This document shows positions 15,001-23,412 of a stretch of 64,000 nucleotides of DNA, one piece after another. The notes under the pieces are model-generated. The model did not search any database and was not told where the DNA came from. It was given only the letters and a program-made list of their open reading frames with translations. The DNA is from Metridium senile. Taxonomy: Eukaryota; Cnidaria; Anthozoa; Actiniaria; Metridiidae. Within the stretch, counting starts at the first letter, position 1. The number at the start of each line of letters is the position of its first letter. The DNA lies in NCBI GenBank assembly GCA_949775045.1, contig OX459095.1:21356811-21420810 (forward strand), in the 5' to 3' direction. The translations under genes were made by a program, and so were the position numbers.

Positions 15001-15977
15001 CTCACTATTTTTCGCACTTTCCTTGTTTTTCTCTTTTTTTCTGTCCTTCCTCTTCCTTTAAATTTAGTTCTCTTCCTTTTGTTTTCTTTCTTTCCTCTCT
15101 ATTCATCTCCTTTCCTTTTTTTTCTCAGTTTTCCTTCAGTTGCCGGTCGGTTCTTTACTGTCATCTTTCTCTCCGTCTCAACTTTTCTTCATTTGTCGTT
15201 TGCTCTCCTTCTTTTTCTCTCCCCCCCTCCCCTCTCCCTTTACATATATGCTCAAGTAAAACCACTGTGTAAAATGAGTTGTGTGTTACACTAATACATC
15301 TATTTGTTCTTCATTCAGATGCGTTCCCAATGATCAACGAGCATATGCTATAGGTAGTCAGTCAAGTCTATTAAGGGTTCTAGGAGCTATTCCTGGGCCA
15401 ATCGTAGTGGGAGCTTTGATAGATATGACGTGTACACTTTGGAAGGAGAGGTGAGTGTGATACCACAGGTAGCCCAAGCAAGAGAGAGCGTCTGCAGAAG
15501 GGAGAGCGTCTGCAGGCTCTTCCTTCATCCTTCTCCCCTCCACCCCTCCCCTCTCTCCCCAATCCGCCTCCTCTTCCCCATTCCCCAAGAGCCACCACGC
15601 AGGCCACTGTGGAAGGGACCACAAGATTGAACCAATACGAGGCTACAGGGAAATGAGCTATACTAATTACTTGTTTGTTTGTTTCCAGTTGCGATGGCAC
15701 CACTAACTGTCTACAGTACAACAACAGAAACCTAGCAATGGTTGTCTTGGTAACGGGTTTAATAACAAAAGTCATAACAACATCATGCTATGGTATTGCT
15801 CACTGGTTTAGCCCTAAAGAACATAAAGACCATAGAAATGGGATCAAGAAGGAACAAAATACAATACAATATAATCCGGCGAAAGAGAAAGATATTGACA
15901 ATAATGTGACTCACGAGGTGAACACCGTTAGTCGTAAACCTGTTTATGAGCATATTGATAGAGAAACCAAACTATGA
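6..15977 (+). CDS. SLCO/OATP-family organic anion transporter, 10 exons
   Basis: Sodium-independent plasma-membrane carrier for organic anions, about 710 residues and 12 membrane segments, normal for the family. Exons from GT/AG sites and phase: 6-205, 4062-4243, about 6895-7300, 9845-10077, 10775-11018, 13215-13368, 14311-14440 (or from 14305), 14754-14914, 15319-15450, 15689-15977. Family marks: the start of TM1 (CFLLFVCMYFFAQS), WVGAWWLGFL in exon 4, a cysteine-rich Kazal-like extracellular loop in exon 7 (YKPVCGEGMTYYSPCHAGC) running into exon 8, and RVLGAIPGPIVVGALID in exon 9. All junction phases agree except exon 2 to exon 3: exon 2 ends in phase 1, while the best acceptor (after 6894) needs phase 0, so a micro-exon or another acceptor is likely. 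The start ATG lies 5 bases from the window edge, so the promoter and any 5' exon are outside. The C-terminal tail is hydrophilic and lysine-rich. The exact SLCO subfamily cannot be told. Confidence 0.93.
2211..2314. repeat. Long imperfect palindrome (hairpin)
   Basis: The arm AAGGTCGTTATATACCTTAT is matched in reverse complement by ATAAGGTATATAACCTT at the right end. Pairing continues inward through GGATATGAGATATATC and GATATATCTCATATCC. The stem is about 45 bp with small mismatches around a short AT-rich loop. It may be a foldback transposon relic or simply a hairpin. Confidence 0.75.
3680..3975. repeat. CATCA/CATTA pentanucleotide microsatellite
   Basis: About 290 bp of 5-bp units. A block of CATCA units is followed by CATTA units, then mixed blocks ending in ATTCC-type variants. 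It lies in SLCO intron 1. The long open frame through it (HITSHHITS...) is a by-product of the repeat and is not a gene. Confidence 0.95.
5634..5990. repeat. Diverged tandem duplication, about 200-bp unit
   Basis: The segment with CATGTAGTGGTTT, CATGTCAAAAG, TTTACGTAGTCTCACAG and TATAAAGCAAGCACATATGGAA occurs twice, starting near 5634 and near 5840. The copies differ by small indels. It lies in SLCO intron 2. No gene content is seen. Confidence 0.7.
6132..6680. mobile_element. MITE (TACACC-type TIRs) carrying a nested foldback arm
   Basis: The left end has TTGATCATCTGG followed by GGTTGATCTGAGACCGATAG; the right end carries the reverse complement (GGTCTCAGATCAACC, then CCAGATGATAACGTTAAT). 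A complete shorter relative lies at 17563-17821. The extra internal DNA (about 6301-6590) is one arm of the unrelated foldback element at 26590-27284 (TTAAGGTGTTTCC start, shared TTGATTGATGTCAATTTCAA). One element therefore appears to have inserted into the other. No transposase is seen. Confidence 0.7.
8165..8385. repeat. Tandem duplication of about 108 bp
   Basis: The block CATTTTAATAGCTTTATAAT, TTACAGACTTTTTTTCTACT, AAGGAAGTGATCTA and TATATGACC occurs twice in direct orientation with few differences. It lies in SLCO intron 3. No coding signal. Confidence 0.75.
8515..8960. mobile_element. Degraded, partly duplicated MITE remnant
   Basis: Contains CTCTGAAGCC, AAGAATGTCGGTA, ATCGATTTATTCA and TTGCAGTGGTAGATGAT. 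All are found, in the same or opposite sense, in the better preserved elements at 17271-17568 and 45297-45597. The internal block appears twice (near 8540 and near 8700). No terminal pair is clear. Confidence 0.5.
9640..9785. mobile_element. Foldback/MITE remnant ending CTACGCAGGCTA
   Basis: A GA-rich half (GATTGGGGAGAG) is followed by a CT-rich half, ending in AGGCTACGCAGGCTATT. The end resembles the TAGCCTGCGTAG termini at 12971-13159. Related fragments occur near 7566-7640 and at about 15470-15610. It lies in SLCO intron 3, just upstream of exon 4. Confidence 0.5.
10107..10440. mobile_element. MITE-like inverted repeat in SLCO intron 4
   Basis: TATCACCGCTGTAC followed by TTTGACAAAAGGCGCATTTG occurs near the left end and again in the middle. 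The right end carries the reverse complement (GTGCGCCTTTGGTCAAA, GTACAGCGGTG). A diverged relative with CTGTACTTTTTGACAAAAAG lies at about 26100-26440 in a PRIM2 intron. No coding capacity. Confidence 0.6.
11085..12690. repeat. 48-bp minisatellite, about 33 copies
   Basis: The unit contains AGGCTTCCTATATATATAAG, then CTGAGTGCTTACTCACGCTT, then CTCAATTT. It is tandemly repeated from SLCO exon 5 to about 500 bp before exon 6. Early units (about 11100-11340) alternate TATATGTTAG and TATATATAAG variants, giving a 96-bp higher-order dimer. Units after about 12340 lengthen to 50-52 bp by added TA dinucleotides. Each unit carries the short inverted repeat TGAGT-GCTT-ACTCA. Because 48 is divisible by 3, the minus strand reads as long ORFs of a 16-residue repeat (RSVSKHSAYIYRKPKL). 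I regard these as a by-product. Confidence 0.97.
12971..13159. mobile_element. 189-bp foldback MITE, TIR TAGCCTGCGTAGCAAGC
   Basis: Near-perfect inverted repeat. The left end TAGCCTGCGTAGCAAGC matches the right end GCTTGCTACGCAGGCTA, and the arms continue for about 80 bp (AAAGTTGTTTTTTGGTTATT on the left, its complement on the right) around a loop of about 25 bp. There is no coding capacity. It lies in SLCO intron 5. Confidence 0.85.
13950..14300. repeat. Poly-G run and degenerate GAT-rich tract
   Basis: A run of about 16 G near 13958-13973 is followed, from about 14130, by a GATGAT-type triplet-rich tract in SLCO intron 6. The open frames on either strand (Asp-rich or Ile-rich) are compositional. 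Confidence 0.8.
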
Positions 15978-16438
15978 TAGCTGGTTGTATTAGCGATTAT
16001 TGAAGAAGATCAGTGTATGTATATATATATAGTGCTGGGGATGTTCTAGAGGTCCCCACGACGGTGAGATCTTCAGTCATCACGGCAAGACCCGACAAAG
16101 ATCATCTTTAAGGCTTCACAAGAATCGTCCAGATGGATCTTCCAGGATCTGGAAGAAGAAGAAGATGTCCTGTTGTGTCGTGGGAAGTCGTTCAAACCTC
16201 TTCGCTTCTTTAATTCTCTTCTAGGCCACTTCGTCTGCCTCACTTCAAGTTTTTCATCCACATTCTTTCATGTACTCTCTTTTCTTCTACAAGTGCCTTT
16301 CTCGGCCTTTCTTATAATCATATACTTCTGTCTGGCGTAGCTCAAGTAACTTCGTCGATTGCACGACCGATAGGGACTGTGGTTACGTATACAATATGTG
16401 GATATTTCTGGATTGCTAAGCACAGTACAGTTTCATAA

Positions 16439-16617
16439 ATAGACCTCTTTACCTTCCTTGTTTGTTGTCCCATTTCAGATCACGTGATGCTACCCTTTGG
16501 AATTGTTTCTTTCAAATGTAAATGATATAACACGTTCATCATAAAAGAGCAATTCTCAAGGGAATGACACGTGGTCTGAAATGGGCAATTTGCATACGGA
16601 AGTAAAGAGGTCTATTA
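16439..16617 (+). mobile_element. About 178-bp MITE, copy 1
   Basis: Starts ATAGACCTCTTTACCTTCC and ends GGAAGTAAAGAGGTCTATT, an inverted terminal repeat of about 18 bp. The interior has ATCACGTGATGCTACCC and TTGAGAATTGC-type motifs. Copy 2 lies in opposite orientation about 190 bp downstream. No ORF of note. Confidence 0.75.
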
Positions 16618-16804
16618 TAAGCTCTTCTTTACTAAATGGGGCTGGAAGTGTGCAGTTGAAATTGTTTTCTGCCACAAAAGAGGCAAAAGTATACGATATC
16701 AAAGAATCATAACTATAGTTCCTTTTGGTCGTGCAATTACCATTCACCCCTTACTTCATCAAGCGTTTTTGAAATAGGTGTATGCGAATACACCTTAGCT
16801 GCAA

Positions 16805-16972
16805 TAGACCTCTTTACTTCCGTATGCAAATTGCCCATTTCTGAACATGTGTCATTCCCTTGAGAATTGTTATTTTATGATGAACGTGTTATATCATTTA
16901 CATGTGAACGAAACAATTCCCAAGGGTAGCATCACGTGATCTGAAATTAAATGGGACAACAAACAAGGAAGG
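16805..16972 (-). mobile_element. About 168-bp MITE, copy 2 (inverted)
   Basis: Starts AATAGACCTCTTTACTTCCG and runs to CAAACAAGGAAGG. It is the reverse complement of copy 1 over almost its whole length, but its far terminus has lost the AAGAGGTCT end. The pair forms a large potential hairpin. Confidence 0.75.
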
Positions 16973-17270
16973 ATAATTTATATTTCTCTTATTATAATAA
17001 CTTGCTGTCATTCAACAATCATACTTTACTACTGGCGTGCAATAATACACTACGAACTACAAGTGACTTATCAAAACTGTTTGTCGCTTCTTACAACCTT
17101 TTATAAATAACTGTACTCATAGGATTTCTCTTGAAATATACATCCGTCTGTATTATATAAAAATAGTAATAAATTCATCGATAAATGATATGATTCCTTT
17201 TTTATCTTTGCAACAATTTTTAAGAAAAAAAAAAAAAAGTTCCTAAGAGACTACCATAATATATATAACA

Positions 17271-17568
17271 TATACACCTATTTCAATAATCATAGTCGCA
17301 GGCGAAGGTAGTCTACACTCTGAAGCATGCAAAGAATGTCGGTAACATGAACATAAATTGTTGGTTTATTACTCGTTTTTTCAATAAATATTTGTTTCAT
17401 CATCTACTACTGCAACAGCTAGTTGCTGGTCATATAACACAAACACGCACAAGCAAAAATATGCTATGAATAAATGGAGAAGAGTAAAAAATACCGACAT
17501 CCTTTGCAGGCTTCAGAGTGTGGACTGTGGCATTGATTGCGACAACGATTTAGGAAATACGTGTACAC
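17271..17568. mobile_element. About 295-bp MITE (TACACCTATTTCAA termini)
   Basis: The left end is TACACCTATTTCAATAATC; the right end GATTTAGGAAATACGTGTAC is the diverged complement. Subterminal CACTCTGAAGC and GCTTCAGAGTG pair, as do GAATGTCGGTA and TACCGACATCC. The same family is at 45297-45597. Non-autonomous, no transposase. Confidence 0.75.
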
Positions 17569-17821
17569 CTATTTCAATTAACGTTGTCCATCTGGAGTGG
17601 TTGATCTGAGACCGATAGGAATTGTGGGAGTTCATTAAACTGCAAATGCACTATTATAATCACACTTGAATATTAATGTTTACTTCTGAAATACTGTTAT
17701 CTGTAATTCAGCACCATTCAAGTGTGATTAAAACAATGTATTTAAAATTTAACTCCCACAATTCCTATCGGTCTCAGATCAACCATTCCAGATGGACAAT
17801 GTTAATTAAAATAGGTGTATA
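17563..17821. mobile_element. About 259-bp MITE abutting the previous one
   Basis: Left end TACACCTATTTCAATTAACG, right end TTAATTAAAATAGGTGTA. The arms continue through TCTGGAGTGGTTGATCTGAG, GACCGATAGGAATTGTGGGA and their complements. The internal sequence differs from the neighbour at 17271, but the outer termini are shared. A nested relative is at 6132-6680. Confidence 0.8.
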
Positions 17822-18074
17822 AAGCCGGGGATGTTCGTCGGAAGTTTCAAAATTTAACCCTTACATGTAGCCCAATAAGTTGCGCTAGGCCATGTGGGGG
17901 TTTAACAAAGCATTTTTGACATAAAAGAAACCAGTTATCACAAGTTGTTTTGTCCTTCTTTGGTTACTAAACGAATAATGGATAGTAAAGTTAATGGTAG
18001 TAATCCACGAATGTAAGGCGTACTCTATAGGTGCGACGCATGCCGGACAGGCGTTCCCGGCGCAAGAGGATCAG

Positions 18075-20375
18075 CTATTGTCGAAAGACTTGTACCCTTG
18101 CATTGTTATGGTCCGTCACAAAGGCAGTTCCATCATGAGATATAGCAATATCTTGCGGTCGATCTACCTGTCCAAGCTGCGCTCCATACGACCCAAATAA
18201 GGAAACCCTCCCGTCAACAGAAAACACCTGAATACGGTGGTTCCCAGTATCACAGACAAACAAACGGTCGTTTGATTCAACAGCTAGCCCACGAGGATCC
18301 TTGAACCGGCCCTCGCCATGGCCCTTGTCTCCGATCTTATACAGAAACGTTCCTTGAGTGTCGAAGACTTGAACTGAATGATTATCAAACGTCACGAAAA
18401 ACTTGTCTTTGTGGAAAGCAATGAAGTAAGGCGCGACTCGTTTGCCCGATGGGTGGATGTCAGGGCTTTTGAACTCGCCCTGAAACGAACCTTTCAATGA
18501 GAACTTCTTAATACTTCGCGCTATTGAATCGCAGACGAAAGTTGAGCCATCGGGACCACAGCAGATACCCAATGGTCGTTGGAGGTGCCTGGACCCGAAC
18601 GTACGCCTACACTGTCCTGAAGGATCAAAGATCTTGACCACGTGACTCTCAGAGTCTGTAACCAAGATATTATCGTCATGATCAAACGCCGTCCCCACAG
18701 GGTTAGATAAGTACACGTTGGAGTTATCATCCTCGCCCAGTGTTCTAAGGACTTTACCTTCAACACCTAGCACATGCACTATCGCATTCTTTGAGTCTGC
18801 AACTGCAAATACGTCACAGTTTGTGTTCAGTGATATCCCACATGGCCGACCAAAATAGCCTTTGTCTAAACCAAACACCGTTACAGCAGACATGATTGGG
18901 GTGTCCGATCTATCTGAGCCTGCGGTCGATCGCGTGCTGTCACTTCGCAAAACCTCTCGGTGGAACTCACTGCTTGATTTGACATACATCTGAAACGGAC
19001 TCCCCCGGATTTCTTCACCCATTACAGTCACATGGATCACTAAAACATCTGATTTCAGGGGGGTGAAAGAGACTTTATAATTTCCATCTTTCATGTTCTC
19101 AATGCGAGGCTGGATGGTATTTCCATTTTCTGATTCAACATTAACTGAAAGCCGATCTTCCTCCGAGAACGATATATTGCCTTCGGAATCTTTCGTGACG
19201 ACTTCGAAAAGCACTCGCTCTCCGGTCACTGTTACTGAGTGGTGGAGATTTTCGTTGGTGGTTTCCGAGCATGTGGGATCAGTATAACTGATATTGATTT
19301 GACCCAAGTCTGTATTCTCTAATACTTGCAAAACACTGTCATTGTGGGCATAGTCGAAACTAATCGATTTATGCTTGATTTCCTCAACAGGAACAACTGT
19401 CAATTCAGATATCCTTTGTAACATTGGCTTATGTAGATTGAGCAACTCGATATCTATACCACGTTCGACTATCTCTCCCACGACGTCTTTAGTCTTTACC
19501 ATTTCAAATAACAAGTCTTCATAACCTCTTTTGTTGGATAATATATCCTGTCGGAGATCTAGTTGAATCCGTTCAAGTTGGCTGATCATGTCTTTCTCGT
19601 GAGTTCGAAGAACACGAACAAGTGAATTGACTTTATCACGCACATTTTTCCTGACTAAGACTATTTTCTCCACAGCACGGTTGTAGGCTAACTCGATATT
19701 TTCTAGGAATAACTGACATGAGGAAATCTTTTCGTACAGTTTCTCGATAAATTCGCCGATTTGTTGATCAGTTTGTAGTCTTGCATCATGGATTCTGTGA
19801 ACCATATGATTCTGGTGATCTGTTGTCTGACACTTCTCACAAATACACTCACCACAGCTTTCACAATAAAGCTCGAGCGGTTCTGTTTGGTGAGTCTTAC
19901 GAGAGCAATTTCTCATCCCTTGTACTAGTTCCCTCATATCTTGTGAACGAATATCTTCCAGTTCCATAATCCTATGGGAACGCATCGCTTTCATTTGCTC
20001 GTGTACCTCAATACATTCTGAACAAACAAGGCACTTGCAGTCAAAGCAGAACGACGAAGCCAATGAATGTCTATCGCAACTACTGCACGTGAGTTCCAAG
20101 TCGTCCTCTCCACAATCCAGTACTTTTTGTAAAGAGCTGATAAAATAAGGCGATGGTAAAGCTTGTAATGCTACATTGTCCGTTATATCAACTCCATGTT
20201 TACACAAAGGACATTGAAGCTGTTCAAATAATTTCGTATTTCTCAGCAGCTCTTTTAGACAAGCGAAGCAAAAACTATGAAAACACGGTAATGTTTTTGG
20301 ATTTCTATATATCCCTTCACAAAAAGCACAAGTAAGTTTTTTCTTTAAGCTTATAGTGAGCATTGAATTGGCCAT
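18075..20375 (-). CDS. TRIM-NHL protein (RING, B-boxes, coiled coil, filamin, NHL), 766 aa
   Basis: Predicted E3 ubiquitin ligase and RNA- or protein-binding regulator of the TRIM2/TRIM3/TRIM71 architecture. The RING C3HC4 is C16, C19, C31, H33, C36, C39, C55, C58. Two B-box-type zinc fingers follow at about 94-140 (CSSCDRHSLASSFCFDC) and 167-200 (YCESCGECICEKC with DHQNHMVH). A coiled coil spans about 205-310. A filamin-like Ig domain at about 385-475 ends in GSPFQMYV. About six NHL beta-propeller repeats run from about 500 to the end (for example DPRGLAVESNDRLFVCDTGN). The gene is one uninterrupted exon, unlike its intron-rich neighbours, which suggests origin by retrocopying or lineage expansion. 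The ATG at 20373-20375 is placed about 15 residues before the RING, as is normal. Orthology to a single vertebrate TRIM cannot be settled by eye. Confidence 0.95.
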   Translation of the reverse strand: MANSMLTISLKKKLTCAFCEGIYRNPKTLPCFHSFCFACLKELLRNTKLFEQLQCPLCKHGVDITDNVALQALPSPYFISSLQKVLDCGEDDLELTCSSCDRHSLASSFCFDCKCLVCSECIEVHEQMKAMRSHRIMELEDIRSQDMRELVQGMRNCSRKTHQTEPLELYCESCGECICEKCQTTDHQNHMVHRIHDARLQTDQQIGEFIEKLYEKISSCQLFLENIELAYNRAVEKIVLVRKNVRDKVNSLVRVLRTHEKDMISQLERIQLDLRQDILSNKRGYEDLLFEMVKTKDVVGEIVERGIDIELLNLHKPMLQRISELTVVPVEEIKHKSISFDYAHNDSVLQVLENTDLGQINISYTDPTCSETTNENLHHSVTVTGERVLFEVVTKDSEGNISFSEEDRLSVNVESENGNTIQPRIENMKDGNYKVSFTPLKSDVLVIHVTVMGEEIRGSPFQMYVKSSSEFHREVLRSDSTRSTAGSDRSDTPIMSAVTVFGLDKGYFGRPCGISLNTNCDVFAVADSKNAIVHVLGVEGKVLRTLGEDDNSNVYLSNPVGTAFDHDDNILVTDSESHVVKIFDPSGQCRRTFGSRHLQRPLGICCGPDGSTFVCDSIARSIKKFSLKGSFQGEFKSPDIHPSGKRVAPYFIAFHKDKFFVTFDNHSVQVFDTQGTFLYKIGDKGHGEGRFKDPRGLAVESNDRLFVCDTGNHRIQVFSVDGRVSLFGSYGAQLGQVDRPQDIAISHDGTAFVTDHNNARVQVFRQ

Positions 20376-21225
20376 GTTGTTTTTTTCACACGTAACAGAC
20401 GAACTGTCACTAATTTAGCCAGAATACAACCAAAATACACTCCTACGTTTTTCTGTTGAATGACCTTTTTGTTCAACTGGTAGTCAACCGTTTATCGGCT
20501 TTGTAATCTCCTAGCATGTTCTCCAATTAAAGCTTTTGTTTTGTTCTATTTTCTATGATAATGCATATACTGTATAATAGGAAGGGAATATAAATATTTA
20601 TGGGATAATTTGCAAGGGATTAGAAGTGACTGTTTAGCAATGCAAATATGGCACGTAAAGATCATGAAGGTTTGACAACCAATCAGTGTTGAATACAATT
20701 TCTTGTTAAGATATCAAAAGGTCAATATTTTAAATAGGATAATAAATTACCAGTTGAAAAGAAGTCGAAACGGGAGGAAAAAGTCTTAAACTAATAAAAA
20801 AACAAAAACATCCAAAAAGAGAAGTCCCTCCCCCCTATAAAAGGATAGAAAAGTGTTGTGGGTTTTTTTTCGTTAAAAATGTACGTACTTTCAATTCATT
20901 TATGTACAAATATTTACGAACCCAAAACATTTGAAGGCTATAAAAATACATTAGAAATGTTTGAAGCAAAAGAAAAAAAATACTATATATAATAAAAGCG
21001 AAGATCGAAATAAAATCGCGCTTTCCCCTTTGGGTGATCCAAATGTAAATTTTCTTTAATTTGTACGTAGTAGTTGAAAAAATGACATCTTTCGGGTTTC
21101 CTGTGGTAAGCCCTTATAGTGTCAACACAAAAGTTGCACCAATCACATTTCGTGATATCAGATAACTGACAGCTACATGCAGTTGGCGGGAAAACTGAGG
21201 CGAAACACGCGTTGCAAATTCAAAC
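20376..21225. other. Divergent intergenic region
   Basis: About 850 bp between the TRIM start (minus strand) and the next gene (plus strand). It presumably holds both promoters. The sequence is AT-rich. I see no recognisable element, no TATA box I would trust, and no repeat. Confidence 0.7.
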
Positions 21226-22662
21226 ATGGCTGCTGAGTCAACTGGAAGTCGTGAAGCAAATCGTAATTTTGCATTTCCTTTTCAAAACAGAATTGAAATG
21301 CAGGAAGCAGGTAAATTAGTTTCTTTAGAATATCTGGAAGTCTAACTGACTTTTTATACTTCAAATCACTTCAACAACAACAAAAGATATGTAGAAATTA
21401 TGCTGATTTTCCTGTTTCGTTCAATATTTTGATACGTTTTCATGTTTGAATTTAGCAGTTCACTTTTCTGAGCAAAGGAAGTTAGTTTCAGGTACAATTT
21501 ATTCTCTATTGTTGTATTTTCTTACAGGACGACCCGAGGAAGTTCCAATGCAAGAGATTGTTATTAAAAACATTCAAAACTTTACTCGCGAAGATTTTGA
21601 CCAAGCGAAAAAAGACCTCGACAACCACAAAGATGGCGATACAAATTTGAAGGGTTTCAAATACACATACTGTCCCGAGCAAAAGACCAAAAACAAGGAA
21701 ACTCACTCACAGGAAACTAAAAAAGTACGGAAGTATTTTAAGTATTGAAGTAATTTAAGAGCACCTTTTGATTATTGTTTTTTGCATTTTGTATTTCTTT
21801 CAAAGAATTTCAATTCACAGAGTACCAATAGAGCATCGAGATATTTTTTTGTTGTTGTTGTTGTTGTTCAGTAAAGTTTTTTCACTGCCGTGATTCAGCA
21901 GTATAATTATAATAAACTAACATTTTTTCAAATAATTGTTCTCATCTACAGGTTGAGAAAACTACAACACCTAGTAAAAAAGACGAGCAGAAAGAAGCAC
22001 TTCGCACACCAGCAACCACTACTGGTGCTTACAGTCCATCTTCAGATTCTACAGAGGAGAAAGGCGCAGCTCATCCTATTGAAGAAAAAAGTGATCTTAT
22101 GAGGCGACCACCGAGACATGTAAGGCTTGCTTGAAAACATTATTTTCGAGAAATAAACAGGTTTTTTTGTCGCTTTTTCTTTTTGAACCCGTCCCGTCAG
22201 AATTGCTACAAGTTGTCTTATCTCATTATTCATATATAAGCTTATTCATTCTTGTTTTTTCTTTTCTGGATGTTTTAAATTTGAAATGGTAGGAATTCGA
22301 ATAAAAACAAGTTGATTAAAAAATGTATATTGTAAAACTTTCTGTTTAGTGTTTCTTAATTTCTTTCTTTCTTTGAATTTTAAAACAGTAAAATTGAATG
22401 AAGTAATATGCAGGCACAAATAAGGAAATTAGATAATAGTATCAAGACATTGAAAATAATACTAATGTCAAACTGTCAATAAAAAAAACAGAATTATTTA
22501 TATTTTTTGTATAGTTATTGAAGTCACGCTGTAAACATATTTCTCTTTTATTTGTTAATTTAGCTCAAGCCAATCCCAGGTGTAAGACTGAAAAAATTAC
22601 CAGTAAGAGAAGAAGATGTGGCAGATGAGAACGCTAGCTTCCTGATAAGTCGTTTCAGATAG
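21226..22662 (+). CDS. Uncharacterised 182-residue protein, 4 exons
   Basis: I do not recognise this protein. Exons 21226-21310, 21528-21724, 21952-22119 and 22564-22662 have consensus splice sites and consistent phases (1, 0, 0), giving one frame of 182 codons plus stop. It starts MAAESTGSREANRNF, has a middle rich in Lys, Glu, Asp and Thr (probably disordered, with EDFDQAKKDLDNHKDGD), and ends in a basic, possibly conserved tail (LKPIPGVRLKKLPVREED then FLISRFR). No signal peptide, membrane segment or zinc motif is visible. It is convergent with PRIM2 about 750 bp downstream. An AATAAA at about 22823 could be the polyadenylation signal. The low-complexity middle means exon 3 is supported mainly by splice logic. 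Confidence 0.72.
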
Positions 22663-23412
22663 TATGCCATTTCGGTAATGTTGTACAAACTTATAATAAC
22701 TTTTGGAGTTTTTATTTATTTAAAAAAAAAAAACAATATCATTATTACATGTTGTGGTATATATACTTGACATTTATAATAATTGACAAAAGACAGTGTG
22801 CATTATTCTGTATATTTTTTGGAATAAAAAAATAGTTAGCAAGGTTTTCTTTGTATCTTGAATTTTTCAACCATAATTTACACATTCTAAAATGAAATGT
22901 GTTGCTTTGAACATGAAGAATTTTTAAACGATGGAAAATGGATTGTTATTTTAGCATTGATTATTTGATCATTGTCACTAAAACTGTAGCAACTTTTACA
23001 TGCAGTCACTCGCCCAACAAAGACCACAATGTACACCCAGTACAAGTCTAATTATAGCTAGTGTCGCAGCAGATCATGTATCATTATTTTAAGAAACTAA
23101 ACGTTTCTCTGACCTTTTGTGTACTTATCAAAACTGTTATTTCTCATTAACACAATGACACATATAAAGCTGATGGCCATAAAATCCTGCATTCTAATAA
23201 CTTTGTTGTACATAGGCTACCCTAGCCTGATTTTCAATAGCATAGGACACAGGCCTGTCTGATAATCAGGCTAAGGCTACCCATGATCCACTGTGTTGTT
23301 TATGTTAATATGTAACAAAATATTTTGGGAAGAGTGTATTGGTGTGCAGTAAGAGTTCACTGGGTACATTACAGTTACACACATGCTGTCACTCAATCAC
23401 AAATAAAGTGAA
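22663..23412. other. Convergent 3' intergenic region
   Basis: Holds the 3' UTRs of the 182-residue gene and of PRIM2. A short foldback, TAGCCTGATT to AATCAGGCTA, lies at 23223-23273. Nothing else recognisable. Confidence 0.7.
23223..23273. repeat. 51-bp mini-foldback TAGCCTGATT...AATCAGGCTA
   Basis: The 10-bp ends are perfect inverted repeats. The terminus TAGCCTG is the same as in the foldbacks at 12971-13159 and 24064-24120, so all three may belong to one structural family. Confidence 0.6.

Larger units (their letters stand above)
15978..18074. other. Intergenic region packed with MITEs
   Basis: Lies between the 3' ends of the convergent SLCO and TRIM genes. It holds two opposed copies of an AGACCTCTTTAC-ended element (16439-16617 and 16805-16972) and two abutting TACACCTATTT-ended elements (17271-17821). 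The rest is AT-rich sequence containing the 3' UTRs. No gene is seen. Confidence 0.8.

Noticed and set aside
14992..15294. Ser/Phe/Leu-rich ORFs of 91-100 codons
   Set aside because: They lie in a CT-rich pyrimidine stretch of SLCO intron 8; overlapping frames have the same composition and no domain.
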